Positions 25,035-34,263 of a stretch of 64,000 bases of DNA are shown one piece after another; position 1 is the first letter of the stretch, and each line of letters starts with the position of its first letter. The DNA lies in NCBI RefSeq assembly GCF_000520995.1, contig NZ_JACA01000026.1, forward strand, positions 1 to 64,000. The letters run 5' to 3'. The position numbers were made by a program, and so were the translations under genes. The stretch comes from Aquimarina macrocephali JAMB N27 (lineage in GTDB: Bacteria > Bacteroidota > Bacteroidia > Flavobacteriales > Flavobacteriaceae). The notes under the pieces were generated by a model. That model was not told where the DNA came from. It saw only the letters and a program-made list of their open reading frames with translations, and ran no database searches.

Positions 25035-26213
25035 ATGCAATTCATTATGATACAGGCAGCGAAGAAAGTTTTTTTGATCGTTTTGGTATGTTGGTGTTGT
25101 TCTTCAAATACGAGTGATACAGAAACAGTGACAGATGATGAACCTACACCAATACTCCCTGTAAATGAGCAAAATACAATTAGTGCTCTTGAGTATATTG
25201 ATGAATCTGTACTTGCAGACCAGGAAATTGATGGTGTCCCTATAGGGGGCTTTTCGGGAATTGATTATCAAAATGGTAAGTGGTATATCATCTGCGATAC
25301 TTCTACACCACCTATACGATACTATGAAGCAGATATAACATATACCAAAGATGGATTTACTTCTGTTGGGATTACCACTATGGTAGAAATTAAAGATGAG
25401 GCAGATGCTCCTTTAGCACAAGGAGTTGTTGATCCAGAAGCTATACGCTTTGATTCTGGTACAGGTACCATTGTATATACCAGTGAAGGTTCTATTACTA
25501 ATGGTGTGGATCCGGCTTTGATCGAAATAGCTCCCGAAGGAAATCAAATTAAACGTTTTACACTACCTGATAATTTTAAGGCCAACATAGTGAATAACTC
25601 TTCTGGGCCAAGGCACAACGGAGTCTTAGAAGGTCTTTCATTAGATTTTGAGAATAAAGGATATTGGATCTCTTTTGAGTTACCTCTTATCGAAGACGGT
25701 CCAGAACCTATCACTACAGATACACAATCTCCTGTGAGAGTCACTTATATAAACAAGACATCAGGTATTGCAGAACGACAATTTGCTTATGAGCTGGACC
25801 CTGTAGCACGTGAGGCAATGCTAGGCACCACTTTTGAAGTGAATGGTTTGGTAGAAATCCTAGAATACGACACCAATAAATTTCTGGCGTTAGAACGTTC
25901 TTTCTCTTCTGGGTATATAGATGGAGGAAATACAGTAAAGATTTATAAGGTAGATGCTACAAATGCTACAAATACGCTGTCTATAGAAACATTGGTTTCT
26001 ACATCCTATACTGCGGCAACAAAAACTTTGCTCTTTACTTTTGACAGTATTCGAAGTCAACTCACTAATAACACTGTAGACAATCTTGAAGGTTTTTCGT
26101 TTGGACCAAAATTAAAAGATGGTAGTCGAACGATCGTCGTGATTTCTGATAATAATTTTAATTCCTTTTTTCCGCAACTTAATCAATTCGTTGTTTTAAA
26201 AGTAGTGCCGTAA
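25035..26213 (+). CDS. Phytase-like esterase lipoprotein
   Basis: A 392-residue protein whose second Met (25047) gives the better signal: MIQAAKKVFLIVLVCWCCSS, a lipoprotein-type peptide with Cys at the cleavage region. After a short acidic linker the body (GGFSGIDYQNGKWYIICDTS, then VDPEAIRFDSGTGTIVYTSEG, and DNLEGFSFGPKLKDGSRTIVVISDNNF) fits the 'esterase-like activity of phytase' beta-propeller family. The family is linked to phosphatase/esterase activity but the substrate is unknown. It would sit on a membrane facing the periplasm or outside. No partner is evident. Confidence 0.82.
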   Translation: MQFIMIQAAKKVFLIVLVCWCCSSNTSDTETVTDDEPTPILPVNEQNTISALEYIDESVLADQEIDGVPIGGFSGIDYQNGKWYIICDTSTPPIRYYEADITYTKDGFTSVGITTMVEIKDEADAPLAQGVVDPEAIRFDSGTGTIVYTSEGSITNGVDPALIEIAPEGNQIKRFTLPDNFKANIVNNSSGPRHNGVLEGLSLDFENKGYWISFELPLIEDGPEPITTDTQSPVRVTYINKTSGIAERQFAYELDPVAREAMLGTTFEVNGLVEILEYDTNKFLALERSFSSGYIDGGNTVKIYKVDATNATNTLSIETLVSTSYTAATKTLLFTFDSIRSQLTNNTVDNLEGFSFGPKLKDGSRTIVVISDNNFNSFFPQLNQFVVLKVVP

Positions 26214-26234
26214 TGGTGTTCTGTTTTTACTATG

Positions 26235-26720
26235 TTAAGTACTTAGTTTTATCAAAAACCTTTCGATTTGTCTTCTGTGTCTTAAAATATGTACAATAGC
26301 ATGTTCTAACAACTGCTCAATATTATACCGCTGCCCCCACGCTACTACTATTTTTTTATCGGGATCTTTTTCTTCTAGATGTAAATCAGGGTAATCTTCA
26401 AACAATTGTTCATTATAAATAAACATTTCTTGTAATCCAGTTTGATATTCTTTTACACTATTCAATGTTTTACGTTCTACAAAATCGATTTGTTCTCCTA
26501 ATGATTTTCTTATTTCAATACCATAACAATATCCAGCTCTTATCACATGGGTTAAAATTGTCTGTATTGACCTACAATCCGGATCTTTGGTTTTATCATC
26601 TACAATAGCAATCAATTCCTGGTTACTAACACCTGACAAAACAGTAACAACTTCTGTCAATGCTTTTTCATATTCATCTAACAAAGCACCTACTGCTCCT
26701 TGATCTCGATATTGCTGCAT
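26235..26720 (-). CDS. DinB-family protein (first of three)
   Basis: A 161-residue four-helix-bundle protein of the DinB/YfiT type. The candidate metal-binding histidines are in TILTHVIRAGYCYG and in LEHAIVHILRHRRQIERF; the GxxC-like region is absent. DinB-like proteins bind a divalent metal and may act as thiol-dependent transferases or in stress response, and no substrate is known here. It is the last of several minus-strand genes and lies 72 nt from the DUF1801 gene. Two related proteins are at 27.7 and 32.2 kb. Confidence 0.85.
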   Translation of the reverse strand: MQQYRDQGAVGALLDEYEKALTEVVTVLSGVSNQELIAIVDDKTKDPDCRSIQTILTHVIRAGYCYGIEIRKSLGEQIDFVERKTLNSVKEYQTGLQEMFIYNEQLFEDYPDLHLEEKDPDKKIVVAWGQRYNIEQLLEHAIVHILRHRRQIERFLIKLST

Positions 26721-26792
26721 TTTTTTTATTTGTTTGGGTAAATTGTATGTTATCCAAATTTTGGATTGTATTCTTTTTGTTGATTTTCGATA

Positions 26793-27164
26793 CTACTTCT
26801 TAGTAATTAGAATAGTGCCGTTTCTATATAAATCTAATGCCTGATTCAAAATTAAATTGATTGTAGATATGGGTAGATCTTTGTTTGGATCTATTTTGAA
26901 AATTTTCATTCTTGCCCGATCACCTGTTTCTAATTGCGGGTGATCAAGATGTTTTCCTTCTACCATAAGGAAATAAGGCTCATGAGTCTTTTTATCTACC
27001 CATAGGTAACAGAACATTTTTCCCTTATAACAAAAACACGGCATCCCATATTTACGTGTTTCGGTAATATCTTCATCTTGATTAAGAATAATACTACGCA
27101 TGGTCAACAAACAGCTTTTGTTGGGTTCATGCTTATCAAAATAAAATTGATCGTTAGTACTCAT
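26793..27164 (-). CDS. DUF1801 domain protein
   Basis: A 123-residue protein when started at MSTNDQFYFDKHEPNK (27164), which leaves a 14-nt gap to the upstream gene; an upstream Met at 27197 would overlap that gene by 19 nt. It has the DUF1801/YdhG-like pattern: SCLLTMRSIILNQDEDITETRKYGMPCFCYKGKMFCYLWVDKK and YFLMVEGKHLDHPQL. The fold of the family is known but its function is not. It probably belongs to the short minus-strand cluster with the membrane protein and DinB genes. Confidence 0.8.
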   Translation of the reverse strand: MSTNDQFYFDKHEPNKSCLLTMRSIILNQDEDITETRKYGMPCFCYKGKMFCYLWVDKKTHEPYFLMVEGKHLDHPQLETGDRARMKIFKIDPNKDLPISTINLILNQALDLYRNGTILITKK

Positions 27165-27178
27165 TATTTTCTTATTGA

Positions 27179-27658
27179 TTATTTCAGAAAGAACCATCCA
27201 TGACTACCTGCCACTGCTCCTGCAGTGGTAAGTAAGCTTAATAAAAGTAAAATCCAATGCATACGGTGCATAAATCTAAATGTTTTTGCAGGATTTTCCT
27301 CTGCATATTTTTTAAACAATTTATGCAATACAAGTGGTTCTAAAACATACAGAATTAGTGAGAATAATATCCAAACCAGTGTCATTGCATGAATCCACCA
27401 AAATCTATAATCAAAATATCTATCCCACGCATCAAGTACATACAGCATATAAAATCCTGTTATACCTGTTATTAGTGTTGTAATTTTGGCTTGCAAGGCA
27501 AATTTACCTTCTATCTGTTCGAAGGTTTTTATCTGGTCTTCCTTCGATTTTAGTTTTTTAACAGCAGGAATGATTACAGTTGTTACCATAGCCACTCCGC
27601 CTATCCACAAAATCACAGCTAGAACATGTAGTACCCTGGCCAATGTGAAGTATTCCAT
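27179..27658 (-). CDS. CopD-like integral membrane protein
   Basis: A 159-residue protein with four predicted membrane helices, at about 5-30 (ARVLHVLAVILWIGGVAMVTTVI), 55-75, 85-108 and 130-152. The first helix has the HVLAVILWIGG pattern and the third begins WWIHAMTLVW, both typical of CopD/DUF2269-like families that may bind haem or metals through His. The exact role is unknown. It lies between a DinB gene (6 nt upstream) and the DUF1801 gene (14 nt downstream), so the three are likely one transcript. Confidence 0.65.
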   Translation of the reverse strand: MEYFTLARVLHVLAVILWIGGVAMVTTVIIPAVKKLKSKEDQIKTFEQIEGKFALQAKITTLITGITGFYMLYVLDAWDRYFDYRFWWIHAMTLVWILFSLILYVLEPLVLHKLFKKYAEENPAKTFRFMHRMHWILLLLSLLTTAGAVAGSHGWFFLK

Positions 27659-27664
27659 TTTCTT

Positions 27665-28126
27665 TTATTTATTGTGTGATTTTGCAATTTGATCTAAATG
27701 ATGTTCCATATGATCTACATAGTCTTCAATTAAAAATTTAAAGTCAGATTTTTCTCCTTCACTAATTTCAATTTGATATGCTAAAGTATATTCATCCTGC
27801 AATTCGATTACTTTAATAATTCGCTCATTAATAGCTAACCAAAAACTTAATATTTCATCTGTATTAGCTTCGTTATAATGATTGGTATTAACGAGTTCAT
27901 TTTGATTATATTTTCGAATTTTATAAGGTTTCTTTTCAAATTGGATTTCTGTAAATCTTTGCAGGTTATTTATTCCAGAATCTATCAGGTGACCTAAAAT
28001 TTCTTTTTTCGACCATTTATTTGGTGAAGGTTTGGATTTAAGTTCGTTTTCACTGCTATCACGTATTAGCTTTGCTCCCTTTTCTAATAGATGACTAAGT
28101 TTCTGTGCTATTTCGGATATTTGCAT
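27665..28126 (-). CDS. DinB-family protein (second of three)
   Basis: A 153-residue DinB-superfamily protein. It has the pattern KPSPNKWSKKEILGHLIDSGINNLQRF near residues 35-60 and YVDHMEHHLDQIAKSH at the C-terminus, which gives three histidines for a metal site. It starts a three- or four-gene minus-strand unit (membrane protein, DUF1801, DinB). It is only distantly similar to the DinB proteins at 26.2 and 32.2 kb, so the three are old paralogues or separate acquisitions. Confidence 0.85.
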   Translation of the reverse strand: MQISEIAQKLSHLLEKGAKLIRDSSENELKSKPSPNKWSKKEILGHLIDSGINNLQRFTEIQFEKKPYKIRKYNQNELVNTNHYNEANTDEILSFWLAINERIIKVIELQDEYTLAYQIEISEGEKSDFKFLIEDYVDHMEHHLDQIAKSHNK

Positions 28127-28238
28127 TTTTGACTATTGTATATGATCAGACTGTTGTATAAAGTTACAAAAGGCAATTGTACTTATATACATTTACAAAT
28201 GTATATATTGTAATCATTTTTGAATTAAATAATAGTAG

Positions 28239-29147
28239 TCACTTTACTTGACAACATTCCTTAAAAACTCGCTTAAATGGAAATAATAACTGTTGGAGGT
28301 AGTTTTTCTGTTTCGGGTATAAAATATGGTTTTCTATGACCCCTACATCGTCTACTTCTCCTATACGATTATAATACGTTCCAAAAACCAAATCCCAAAA
28401 CGGTATGATATTCCCGTAATTTTTAGCTTCGTGTAGTAGTTTACTATGGTGAAAATGGTGTATTTGCGGAGTTACGATCAAATAATCCAAAAAACCTGTT
28501 TTCGTTTTGATATTGGCATGTGAAATATATGCTATCACCACATGTGTTACTCCTACCAAAAAGATAACTTCTTCATGAAATCCTAAAAGTAAAAGAGGCA
28601 CCATTTTAAACACTGTATTTAAGAAGATATTAATTGGATGTATCCAATTTGTTTTAAACCAGTTTAGTGAAGTTGGTAAATGATGAATAGAATGTATTTT
28701 CCACAGCAATAAACTTAGTATCGAATTACGATTTCCAACATGACTAATCCTATGGTAGAAATAAGGCAAAAATTCGCCTATTATATTTGCAATCACAAAT
28801 GTAAATATAAGCGGAAAACCGCCCCATACCTCTAACGGTTTAAAGAAAAGCTGTTGTAGGTATAGTACAAATGTTAATGAAATCGTTTTTCCTAACGCAT
28901 CAAAAAGTGCAGCCGAAAATAAAAAATGCTTTACGTCTGACCAAAGGTTACTTTTTTTGGTTTTCCATTTGGTTTTTAATGGGATTATTTGCTCTAGTAC
29001 CAAAATATAAATTGCTGTAAAGAGAAAGATTATATATGATGATATTTCAAAACTCCAACTCTTACTTATCGTTAAGGATGCAATTACACCAGTTATTAAT
29101 AGTAAAACGGGAACGACTAAAAGGGGTAAAACTTTATTTTGCTTCAT
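28239..29147 (-). CDS. Sterol desaturase / fatty acid hydroxylase family protein
   Basis: A 302-residue membrane enzyme. About six hydrophobic segments flank the three His clusters of the di-iron family: HRISH (near 137), HSIHHLP (near 159) and HHFHH (near 249), plus SHAN (near 222). Members use O2 to hydroxylate or desaturate lipid chains or sterols. The substrate cannot be told; bacterial members often act on hopanoids, carotenoids or fatty acyl groups. It lies 41 nt downstream of... a SigZ-like sigma factor gene on the same strand and could be in its transcript. Confidence 0.88.
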   Translation of the reverse strand: MKQNKVLPLLVVPVLLLITGVIASLTISKSWSFEISSYIIFLFTAIYILVLEQIIPLKTKWKTKKSNLWSDVKHFLFSAALFDALGKTISLTFVLYLQQLFFKPLEVWGGFPLIFTFVIANIIGEFLPYFYHRISHVGNRNSILSLLLWKIHSIHHLPTSLNWFKTNWIHPINIFLNTVFKMVPLLLLGFHEEVIFLVGVTHVVIAYISHANIKTKTGFLDYLIVTPQIHHFHHSKLLHEAKNYGNIIPFWDLVFGTYYNRIGEVDDVGVIENHILYPKQKNYLQQLLFPFKRVFKECCQVK

Positions 29148-29196
29148 TATTCTATTTTAACTTGTAGTCGTGCAAATAGAACAAAAAGATGCAAGT

Positions 29197-29778
29197 TTAT
29201 AGAATTAAGTTTATTTTTTCTATCTCGGTGATCAGCTCTGGTGGTAATTCACAATCATTTTTGAGTAGAAACCCTGTTATCTGCCCTTTTTTATTGTATG
29301 ATATATCTACACAATCTGTCACTAATTCTTTTAGTTTTTTTCGTCCTCTTTGTATTCTTGACTTAGTAGCAGTTAAACTCAGGTCTAAAATTTTGGAAAT
29401 CTCTTTTTGAGGTTTTTGTTCTATATCACTTAGATAGAGTGCTTCTCCATATTGTTGTGGAACGTAATTTTGAATAACAAAACCCGATAAATCACACACA
29501 CAAACATTAGGTATTGATGTTTCAGGGATCTCTGGTTGGTATTCTATAATTGTGGTTGGTATTTTATTTTTCCTATAATAATCTGCAATCGTATTTCTTG
29601 TTACTTGAAAAAGCCAGGATTTATGATTATTAATTTTCTCACTTTTGCGTAATGCAGTATATAGCTTTATACCTACATCTTGTAATATATCTTCGCCTAT
29701 ATCTTTATCGCCAATTTTTGTCTTAATGAAATTTAACAACGGCTTTTTATATTCTTCCCAGATACTCTCGAATTGCAT
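29197..29778 (-). CDS. SigZ-like ECF RNA polymerase sigma factor
   Basis: A 193-residue ECF sigma factor. Region 2 is at about 3-70 (IWEEYKKPLLNFIKTKIGDKDIGEDILQDVGIKLY, then HKSWLFQVTRNTIADYYRK) and region 4 at about 105-155 (LYLSDIEQKPQKEISKILDLSLTATKSRIQRGRKKL). A C-terminal extension with a cysteine pair (DCVDISYNKKGQITGFLLKNDC) is typical of the SigZ subgroup. No anti-sigma gene is adjacent. Targets are unknown; the neighbouring hydroxylase gene is a candidate. Confidence 0.9.
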   Translation of the reverse strand: MQFESIWEEYKKPLLNFIKTKIGDKDIGEDILQDVGIKLYTALRKSEKINNHKSWLFQVTRNTIADYYRKNKIPTTIIEYQPEIPETSIPNVCVCDLSGFVIQNYVPQQYGEALYLSDIEQKPQKEISKILDLSLTATKSRIQRGRKKLKELVTDCVDISYNKKGQITGFLLKNDCELPPELITEIEKINLIL

Positions 29779-29837
29779 AAGGTTATTTTTTTCTTCTAGT
29801 TTACAGTATCAGAAATAGATAGTTGTCATAATACCTG

Positions 29838-31286
29838 TTATTCTTTATCATCACTTGATCCTTTTAATTCAAAATCAGGATTCAATTGCGCCTCATTGGC
29901 ATTCATAGATTTTTGAAGATCACGTAGTTTTTCTTTTAAAGATATAACTTTATCCGGGTATTTTAATGAGAGATCTCTTGTCTCAGAAATATCATCTGAC
30001 AAATTATATAATTCATAGGAGTCAAATTCATAAAACCTTATTAATTTCCAATCTCCTTGGCGAATAGCTGCTCCGGGAGTCCATGCACTACCATGATAGT
30101 GTGGATAATGCCAATATAACTCTTTTCTGGATAAATGCTCTCCTCCTTTTAACAATGGTGTTAAGTCAACACCATCAATATCTTGTTTTTTACTTGGTAT
30201 TACACCAGCTTGAGAAAGTACTGTGGGGTAAAAGTCATGTCCGATTACAGGTTCAGAACTTACTCTTTTTTTACCCGTGTAGTTTGCTGGTTTGATTAGT
30301 AAAGGTACCCGAATTCCTCCTTCGTACAACCAGCCTTTGCCTGCTCTCAAAGGTATAACAGATGTAGGAGCAACACTATTATATTCTTTTTTTAGTGTTG
30401 AAAGACCTCCGTTATCCGATGTAAAAATAAGAGTTGTATTCTCATAAAGCCCTTCTTTTTTTAGCTTTGCAATCAAACGGCCTATATTTTCATCCAGCGT
30501 ATATACCATAGAAGCATATTCTGGATTTCGTTGATCTAATCTAGTTAACCCTTCTCCTTCAATTCTTTGAGAAACTTCTTTAGTTTTAAGATTATATAGC
30601 TTTTGATTAAATTTATCAATATGACGTTTACTAGGTTGAATAGGCGTATGAACAGAGTAATATGTCAGGAATAGAAAAAATGGTTCTTTATCTACTTTAT
30701 CCAAGAAATGTATAGATTCATCAGTAAGTCTATCTGTAAGGTATTCTCCTTCGGGGCCGTCGGTAAGCTTGGGGTTTTTATATGGCGAATAATATCCTCC
30801 TGGTGGTTGGCCTTTTTCATGTCCTCCTATATTGGTTTCAAACCCTTGATCTTCTGGAAAAAAACCTTCATCACCCAAATGCCATTTTCCGGCAAAAAAA
30901 GTTTTATATCCATTATCTTTTAAAACCTCGGCAAGTGTGATTTCTTGAAGTGGCAATTCATTTAGATCTACAGGACCTATTAGTTTTTTATTTTTGGGAT
31001 TAGATCCTGGTATCCAATCTGTAATATTTACTCTGGCAGGGTGTTTTCCAGTTAGTATAGAAGCTCGAGAAGGAGAACATACAGATCCCGAAGAGTAAGC
31101 ATTGGTAAATTGAATACTTACATTACTTAATGAGTCAATATTTGGCGTTTCATAAAAAGTACTTCCTGTATAACCTAAATCTGTCCACCCCAAATCATCC
31201 ACGAGTATGACTACAAAGTTTTGTTTTTTTTCAGAACAAGAAATACAAACTAAAATTATGAATAGAAAATAAAATTTTTTTTGCAT
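29838..31286 (-). CDS. Sulfatase lipoprotein
   Basis: A 482-residue sulfatase when started at MQKKFYFLFIILVCISC (31286), which gives a lipoprotein signal peptide and avoids overlap with the upstream gene; a TTG at 31358 is the alternative. The formylglycine motif CSPSRASILTG (C70) is the Cys type and needs a maturase. Metal-binding DD (30-31), GKWHLGD and the later TLIFTSDNGG are present. It would cleave sulfate esters, for example of marine polysaccharides, at the cell envelope. No polysaccharide-utilisation genes (SusC/D) or maturase gene are in the window. It follows a sterol-desaturase gene by 19 nt. Confidence 0.93.
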   Translation of the reverse strand: MQKKFYFLFIILVCISCSEKKQNFVVILVDDLGWTDLGYTGSTFYETPNIDSLSNVSIQFTNAYSSGSVCSPSRASILTGKHPARVNITDWIPGSNPKNKKLIGPVDLNELPLQEITLAEVLKDNGYKTFFAGKWHLGDEGFFPEDQGFETNIGGHEKGQPPGGYYSPYKNPKLTDGPEGEYLTDRLTDESIHFLDKVDKEPFFLFLTYYSVHTPIQPSKRHIDKFNQKLYNLKTKEVSQRIEGEGLTRLDQRNPEYASMVYTLDENIGRLIAKLKKEGLYENTTLIFTSDNGGLSTLKKEYNSVAPTSVIPLRAGKGWLYEGGIRVPLLIKPANYTGKKRVSSEPVIGHDFYPTVLSQAGVIPSKKQDIDGVDLTPLLKGGEHLSRKELYWHYPHYHGSAWTPGAAIRQGDWKLIRFYEFDSYELYNLSDDISETRDLSLKYPDKVISLKEKLRDLQKSMNANEAQLNPDFELKGSSDDKE

Positions 31287-31305
31287 AGAACTTTTGTCTT
31301 TTAAT

Positions 31306-32124
31306 TTACTGTTCTTTTTTCTTTTTTTGATTTGCCTTCGTTTTAATCGGTATATCAATTAGCAAGTTTTTGACAGAAGCTTCATTTTTATTTAAATACT
31401 CTAGTCCATATTCAATTGATTTATAATCTTTTCTTGTCTTATATGTCCCAAAGATCCTATCCCAAATTGAAAATATATTACTATAATTACTATCGGTTTC
31501 TGGTTGATAATTAGAATGATGTACTTTATGCATATTTGGGGTAACATAAAAGTATTGTAAAAACCGATCAAGCTTTATAGAGATATGAATATTAGCATGT
31601 TCAATTTGCGCATTAAAAGCTGATATACTTAAATATGTGAGTAATACTATTAGAGGAATACCCAAAATAATCATACCTGATAAATGAAACGCAATCCTTA
31701 AAGCAGTTTCTAATGGATGTTGTCTAAAAGCGGTTGTTACATCTACCATAGTATCAGAATGATGTACAGAATGAAACCTCCAAAGTAAAGGTATTTTATG
31801 CATTAACCTATGCGGAAGGTATGCTGCCCAAAAGTCCAAAAAGATCACCCCAATACTAAGTTTTAAATACATATTAGAAATATCTGTTTGATATAATAGT
31901 CCGATTTGGTTTATCTCTACCCAATCAGAAATAAGTAATGTGATTGAGGCAAAGATAAAATTGGTCACTACCAGCAGAATTGTCATGATAACATTAGGTA
32001 CTGTTTTAAATATAGATGAACGATATGTTTTGACTAAAGGAATTATAAACTCGATCGCACACATTATAAATAACCACCCAAAAATAAGAGCTAATCTTAC
32101 TTTTTTGTCTAGTAAGTATTCCAT
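31306..32124 (-). CDS. Second sterol desaturase / fatty acid hydroxylase family protein
   Basis: A 272-residue membrane enzyme with the His clusters HRLMH (near 106), HSVHH (near 118) and HKVHH (near 201), and EHANIH (near 177). Four or five hydrophobic helices precede and separate them. It belongs to the same superfamily as the protein at 28.2 kb but is closer to the shorter ERG3-like form. It is immediately upstream of the sulfatase gene (19 nt) on the same strand, so the two may be co-transcribed. The substrate is unknown. Confidence 0.88.
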   Translation of the reverse strand: MEYLLDKKVRLALIFGWLFIMCAIEFIIPLVKTYRSSIFKTVPNVIMTILLVVTNFIFASITLLISDWVEINQIGLLYQTDISNMYLKLSIGVIFLDFWAAYLPHRLMHKIPLLWRFHSVHHSDTMVDVTTAFRQHPLETALRIAFHLSGMIILGIPLIVLLTYLSISAFNAQIEHANIHISIKLDRFLQYFYVTPNMHKVHHSNYQPETDSNYSNIFSIWDRIFGTYKTRKDYKSIEYGLEYLNKNEASVKNLLIDIPIKTKANQKKKKEQ

Positions 32125-32206
32125 ATCACGAAGTTACTACAATGAATCTTAATTTATATAAAAGCTGTACATCTTAATAGTATACCTTAAAGCTCTTGTG
32201 AAGTTT

Positions 32207-32707
32207 TTATATTTTACTTTTTTGTATCACTTCTTCTGAGGTTAATCCAAATATAGGTGGAGTCTTTATATCCAATAGTGCCAGATACGTGTATAGCACT
32301 CCCCTGTGATGAATTTCATGTTCTACCATAGCTCTTAGTAATTTCCATATTGTTATTTTATGGCCTCCTGGTGTTTCACATTTTTCATGCAAATCTTCTG
32401 GTTTAAGTTGTGAAAGAATTTCTGTTGATTCAAGATGTAGTTCATTATACAAGTTAATTGTATTTTGATATCCTTTAGCATAACTTTCTCCACAGCCAGT
32501 ATATAAACTAGGTCTTAGTTGAACATTTTCGACATACATAAACCTTTCTGTAAGTGCCAGATGTCGTATAATATCACCAATAGTAAATTTTCCTTTGCTA
32601 GTGGTCCATTCTATTTTTTCTGTTGGAATACATTCAAATAATCTCCTGGTACGATCTTTTATCCTAGAGTAATACGTAAGAAAACTATGTATATCGTTTA
32701 TTTCCAT
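32207..32707 (-). CDS. DinB-family protein (third of three)
   Basis: A 166-residue DinB-superfamily protein. The start (FLTYYSRIKDRTRRLFECIPTEKIEWTTSKGKFTIGDIIRHLALTERF) and the end (LLRAMVEHEIHHRGVLYTYLALL) are the family pattern, with histidines near 48, 133 and 136-137 as metal ligands. It is the most canonical of the three DinB proteins in the window. It is 82 nt upstream of the sterol-desaturase gene, so co-transcription is uncertain. Confidence 0.88.
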   Translation of the reverse strand: MEINDIHSFLTYYSRIKDRTRRLFECIPTEKIEWTTSKGKFTIGDIIRHLALTERFMYVENVQLRPSLYTGCGESYAKGYQNTINLYNELHLESTEILSQLKPEDLHEKCETPGGHKITIWKLLRAMVEHEIHHRGVLYTYLALLDIKTPPIFGLTSEEVIQKSKI

Positions 32708-32848
32708 AACTTCATTGATCTATGTATAATCCTCACTTAAAGCTAAGATTAAAACGCATTCATTCAAAGTTACTATAATGATTTTGAATAGTACAGGATC
32801 TGTCCTATAAAACTATAAGGGATTCAAGAATATGCTATGTCCCAGAAA

Positions 32849-33580
32849 TCATTTAGGAAGGGCCAACTTTGTAGCTCCTGTAGTTTTTAAAATTTTATCT
32901 TGTGTATATGCGATTACAGATAGTTCATCATTTTCTGAAACCCAATCAGGAATAGTCAGCGATACACTACCGGATTCTTCTTTTTTAACTATACGATTCG
33001 CTACGATATTCGTATTTTTTAATGTCCTATTTCGATTTTCGCCTTTGGATATATTAGTAATACGCTCAGAAACTACCAAAGCTAATGTTATCGTATTGAA
33101 TGACTCCCCATTTACTCTATAATTAAAAACAATATGAGAAGACTCTTGTCGTATCTCTTTTATCAAAATAGTAGAGTTGGCACTAGCTTTTGAATATTTT
33201 TTTAAAGCCATATCCGCCTTATAACGATCCGACCCCGTAAAATGCTCACTCCCATTCACTACCAATTGCGGAGTATATATTGATCTGCTTCTAAATTGTT
33301 GTGCATAACTTCTTTGATAATCACTAAACATTGATGTGCTAAATGGATCTTTCCACCCCAATCTATTCCAATAATCTACATGATATGATAGCACAACTAC
33401 ATTTTGATCTTTATGTTTTTTCTTAATATCCTCTAGTAATTCATCTGCCGGCGGACAGCTACTACAGCCTTGAGAGGTAAACAATTCTAATACTATTGCT
33501 GATTTATCACTTTCCTGAGCATTAACAGGTATCAGAACAATAAGCGTTAATAGCATCATAAGCTTCTGTAACATGTGCAT
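32849..33580 (-). CDS. DUF1223 thioredoxin-like protein
   Basis: A 243-residue exported protein with a signal peptide (MHMLQKLMMLLTLIVLIPVNAQ, cleavage after Ala). A thioredoxin-fold start, VLELFTSQGCSSCPPADELLEDI, carries a CxxC redox pair, followed by SYHVDYWNRLGWKDPFST and YTPQLVVNG, all DUF1223 hallmarks. The C-terminal half is beta-rich and less conserved. A periplasmic redox role is likely but the substrate is unknown. It is divergent from the DUF4159 gene, 35 nt away. Confidence 0.9.
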   Translation of the reverse strand: MHMLQKLMMLLTLIVLIPVNAQESDKSAIVLELFTSQGCSSCPPADELLEDIKKKHKDQNVVVLSYHVDYWNRLGWKDPFSTSMFSDYQRSYAQQFRSRSIYTPQLVVNGSEHFTGSDRYKADMALKKYSKASANSTILIKEIRQESSHIVFNYRVNGESFNTITLALVVSERITNISKGENRNRTLKNTNIVANRIVKKEESGSVSLTIPDWVSENDELSVIAYTQDKILKTTGATKLALPK

Positions 33581-33615
33581 AATTTTAGTACTTTTAGGCT
33601 TTATTTTAGACGAGT

Positions 33616-34263
33616 ATGATGATAAAACTTACTGGATATATCTTCTTTTTTTTGACTACCATATCAATTTATGGGCAAGATATTGCCATTTTACAATATA
33701 AAGGAGGTGGTGATTGGTATAGTAATCCTACTGCTCTTCCTAATCTTATTACATTTTGCAATCAAAATATTAATACTGCAATATCTGCCAAACCAAAAAC
33801 AGTAAAACCAGAGAGTGTTGATATATTTCAGTATCCATATATTCATATGACAGGACATGGTAACGTCTTTTTTACAGATGTAGATGCCGAAAATCTAAGG
33901 AATTACCTATTAAGCGGTGGTTTTTTACATATTGATGATAATTATGGTATGGAACCTTATATCCGAAAAGAACTCATTAAAGTTTTTCCTGATAAGGAAC
34001 TAGTAGAATTACCTGTGACACACCCTCTCTTTTCTTCAAAATATAATTTTCCGGAAGGATTACCCAAAATCCATGAGCATGATGGAAAACAACCACAAGC
34101 ACTTGGGATTATCCATGAGAATCGCTTAGTACTGCTCTTTTCTTTCGAAAGTGACCTTGGCGATGGTTGGGAAAATCCAGAAGTACATAACGATCCAGAA
34201 GAAGTAAGATCCAAAGCACTAAAAATGGGAGCTAATATTATTAAATACGCTTTTGAGAATTAA
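33616..34263 (+). CDS. DUF4159 domain protein
   Basis: A 215-residue exported protein: a signal peptide (MMIKLTGYIFFFLTTISIYG) followed by the DUF4159 pattern (QYKGGGDWYSNPTALPNLITFCNQ, then HMTGHGNVFF, LLSGGFLHIDDNYGM, and a C-terminal DPEEVRSKALKMGANII). Its fold resembles glutamine-amidotransferase-like (BatA-linked) domains; the function is not known. Its stop codon overlaps the start of the next gene (TAATG), so it is translationally coupled to the TrmH-type methyltransferase. Confidence 0.88.
   Translation: MMIKLTGYIFFFLTTISIYGQDIAILQYKGGGDWYSNPTALPNLITFCNQNINTAISAKPKTVKPESVDIFQYPYIHMTGHGNVFFTDVDAENLRNYLLSGGFLHIDDNYGMEPYIRKELIKVFPDKELVELPVTHPLFSSKYNFPEGLPKIHEHDGKQPQALGIIHENRLVLLFSFESDLGDGWENPEVHNDPEEVRSKALKMGANIIKYAFEN

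Noticed and set aside
29838..31358. Longer sulfatase start at a TTG (31358)
   Set aside because: It would overlap the upstream gene and put 24 basic residues before a clear lipoprotein signal peptide. The ATG at 31286 was preferred.
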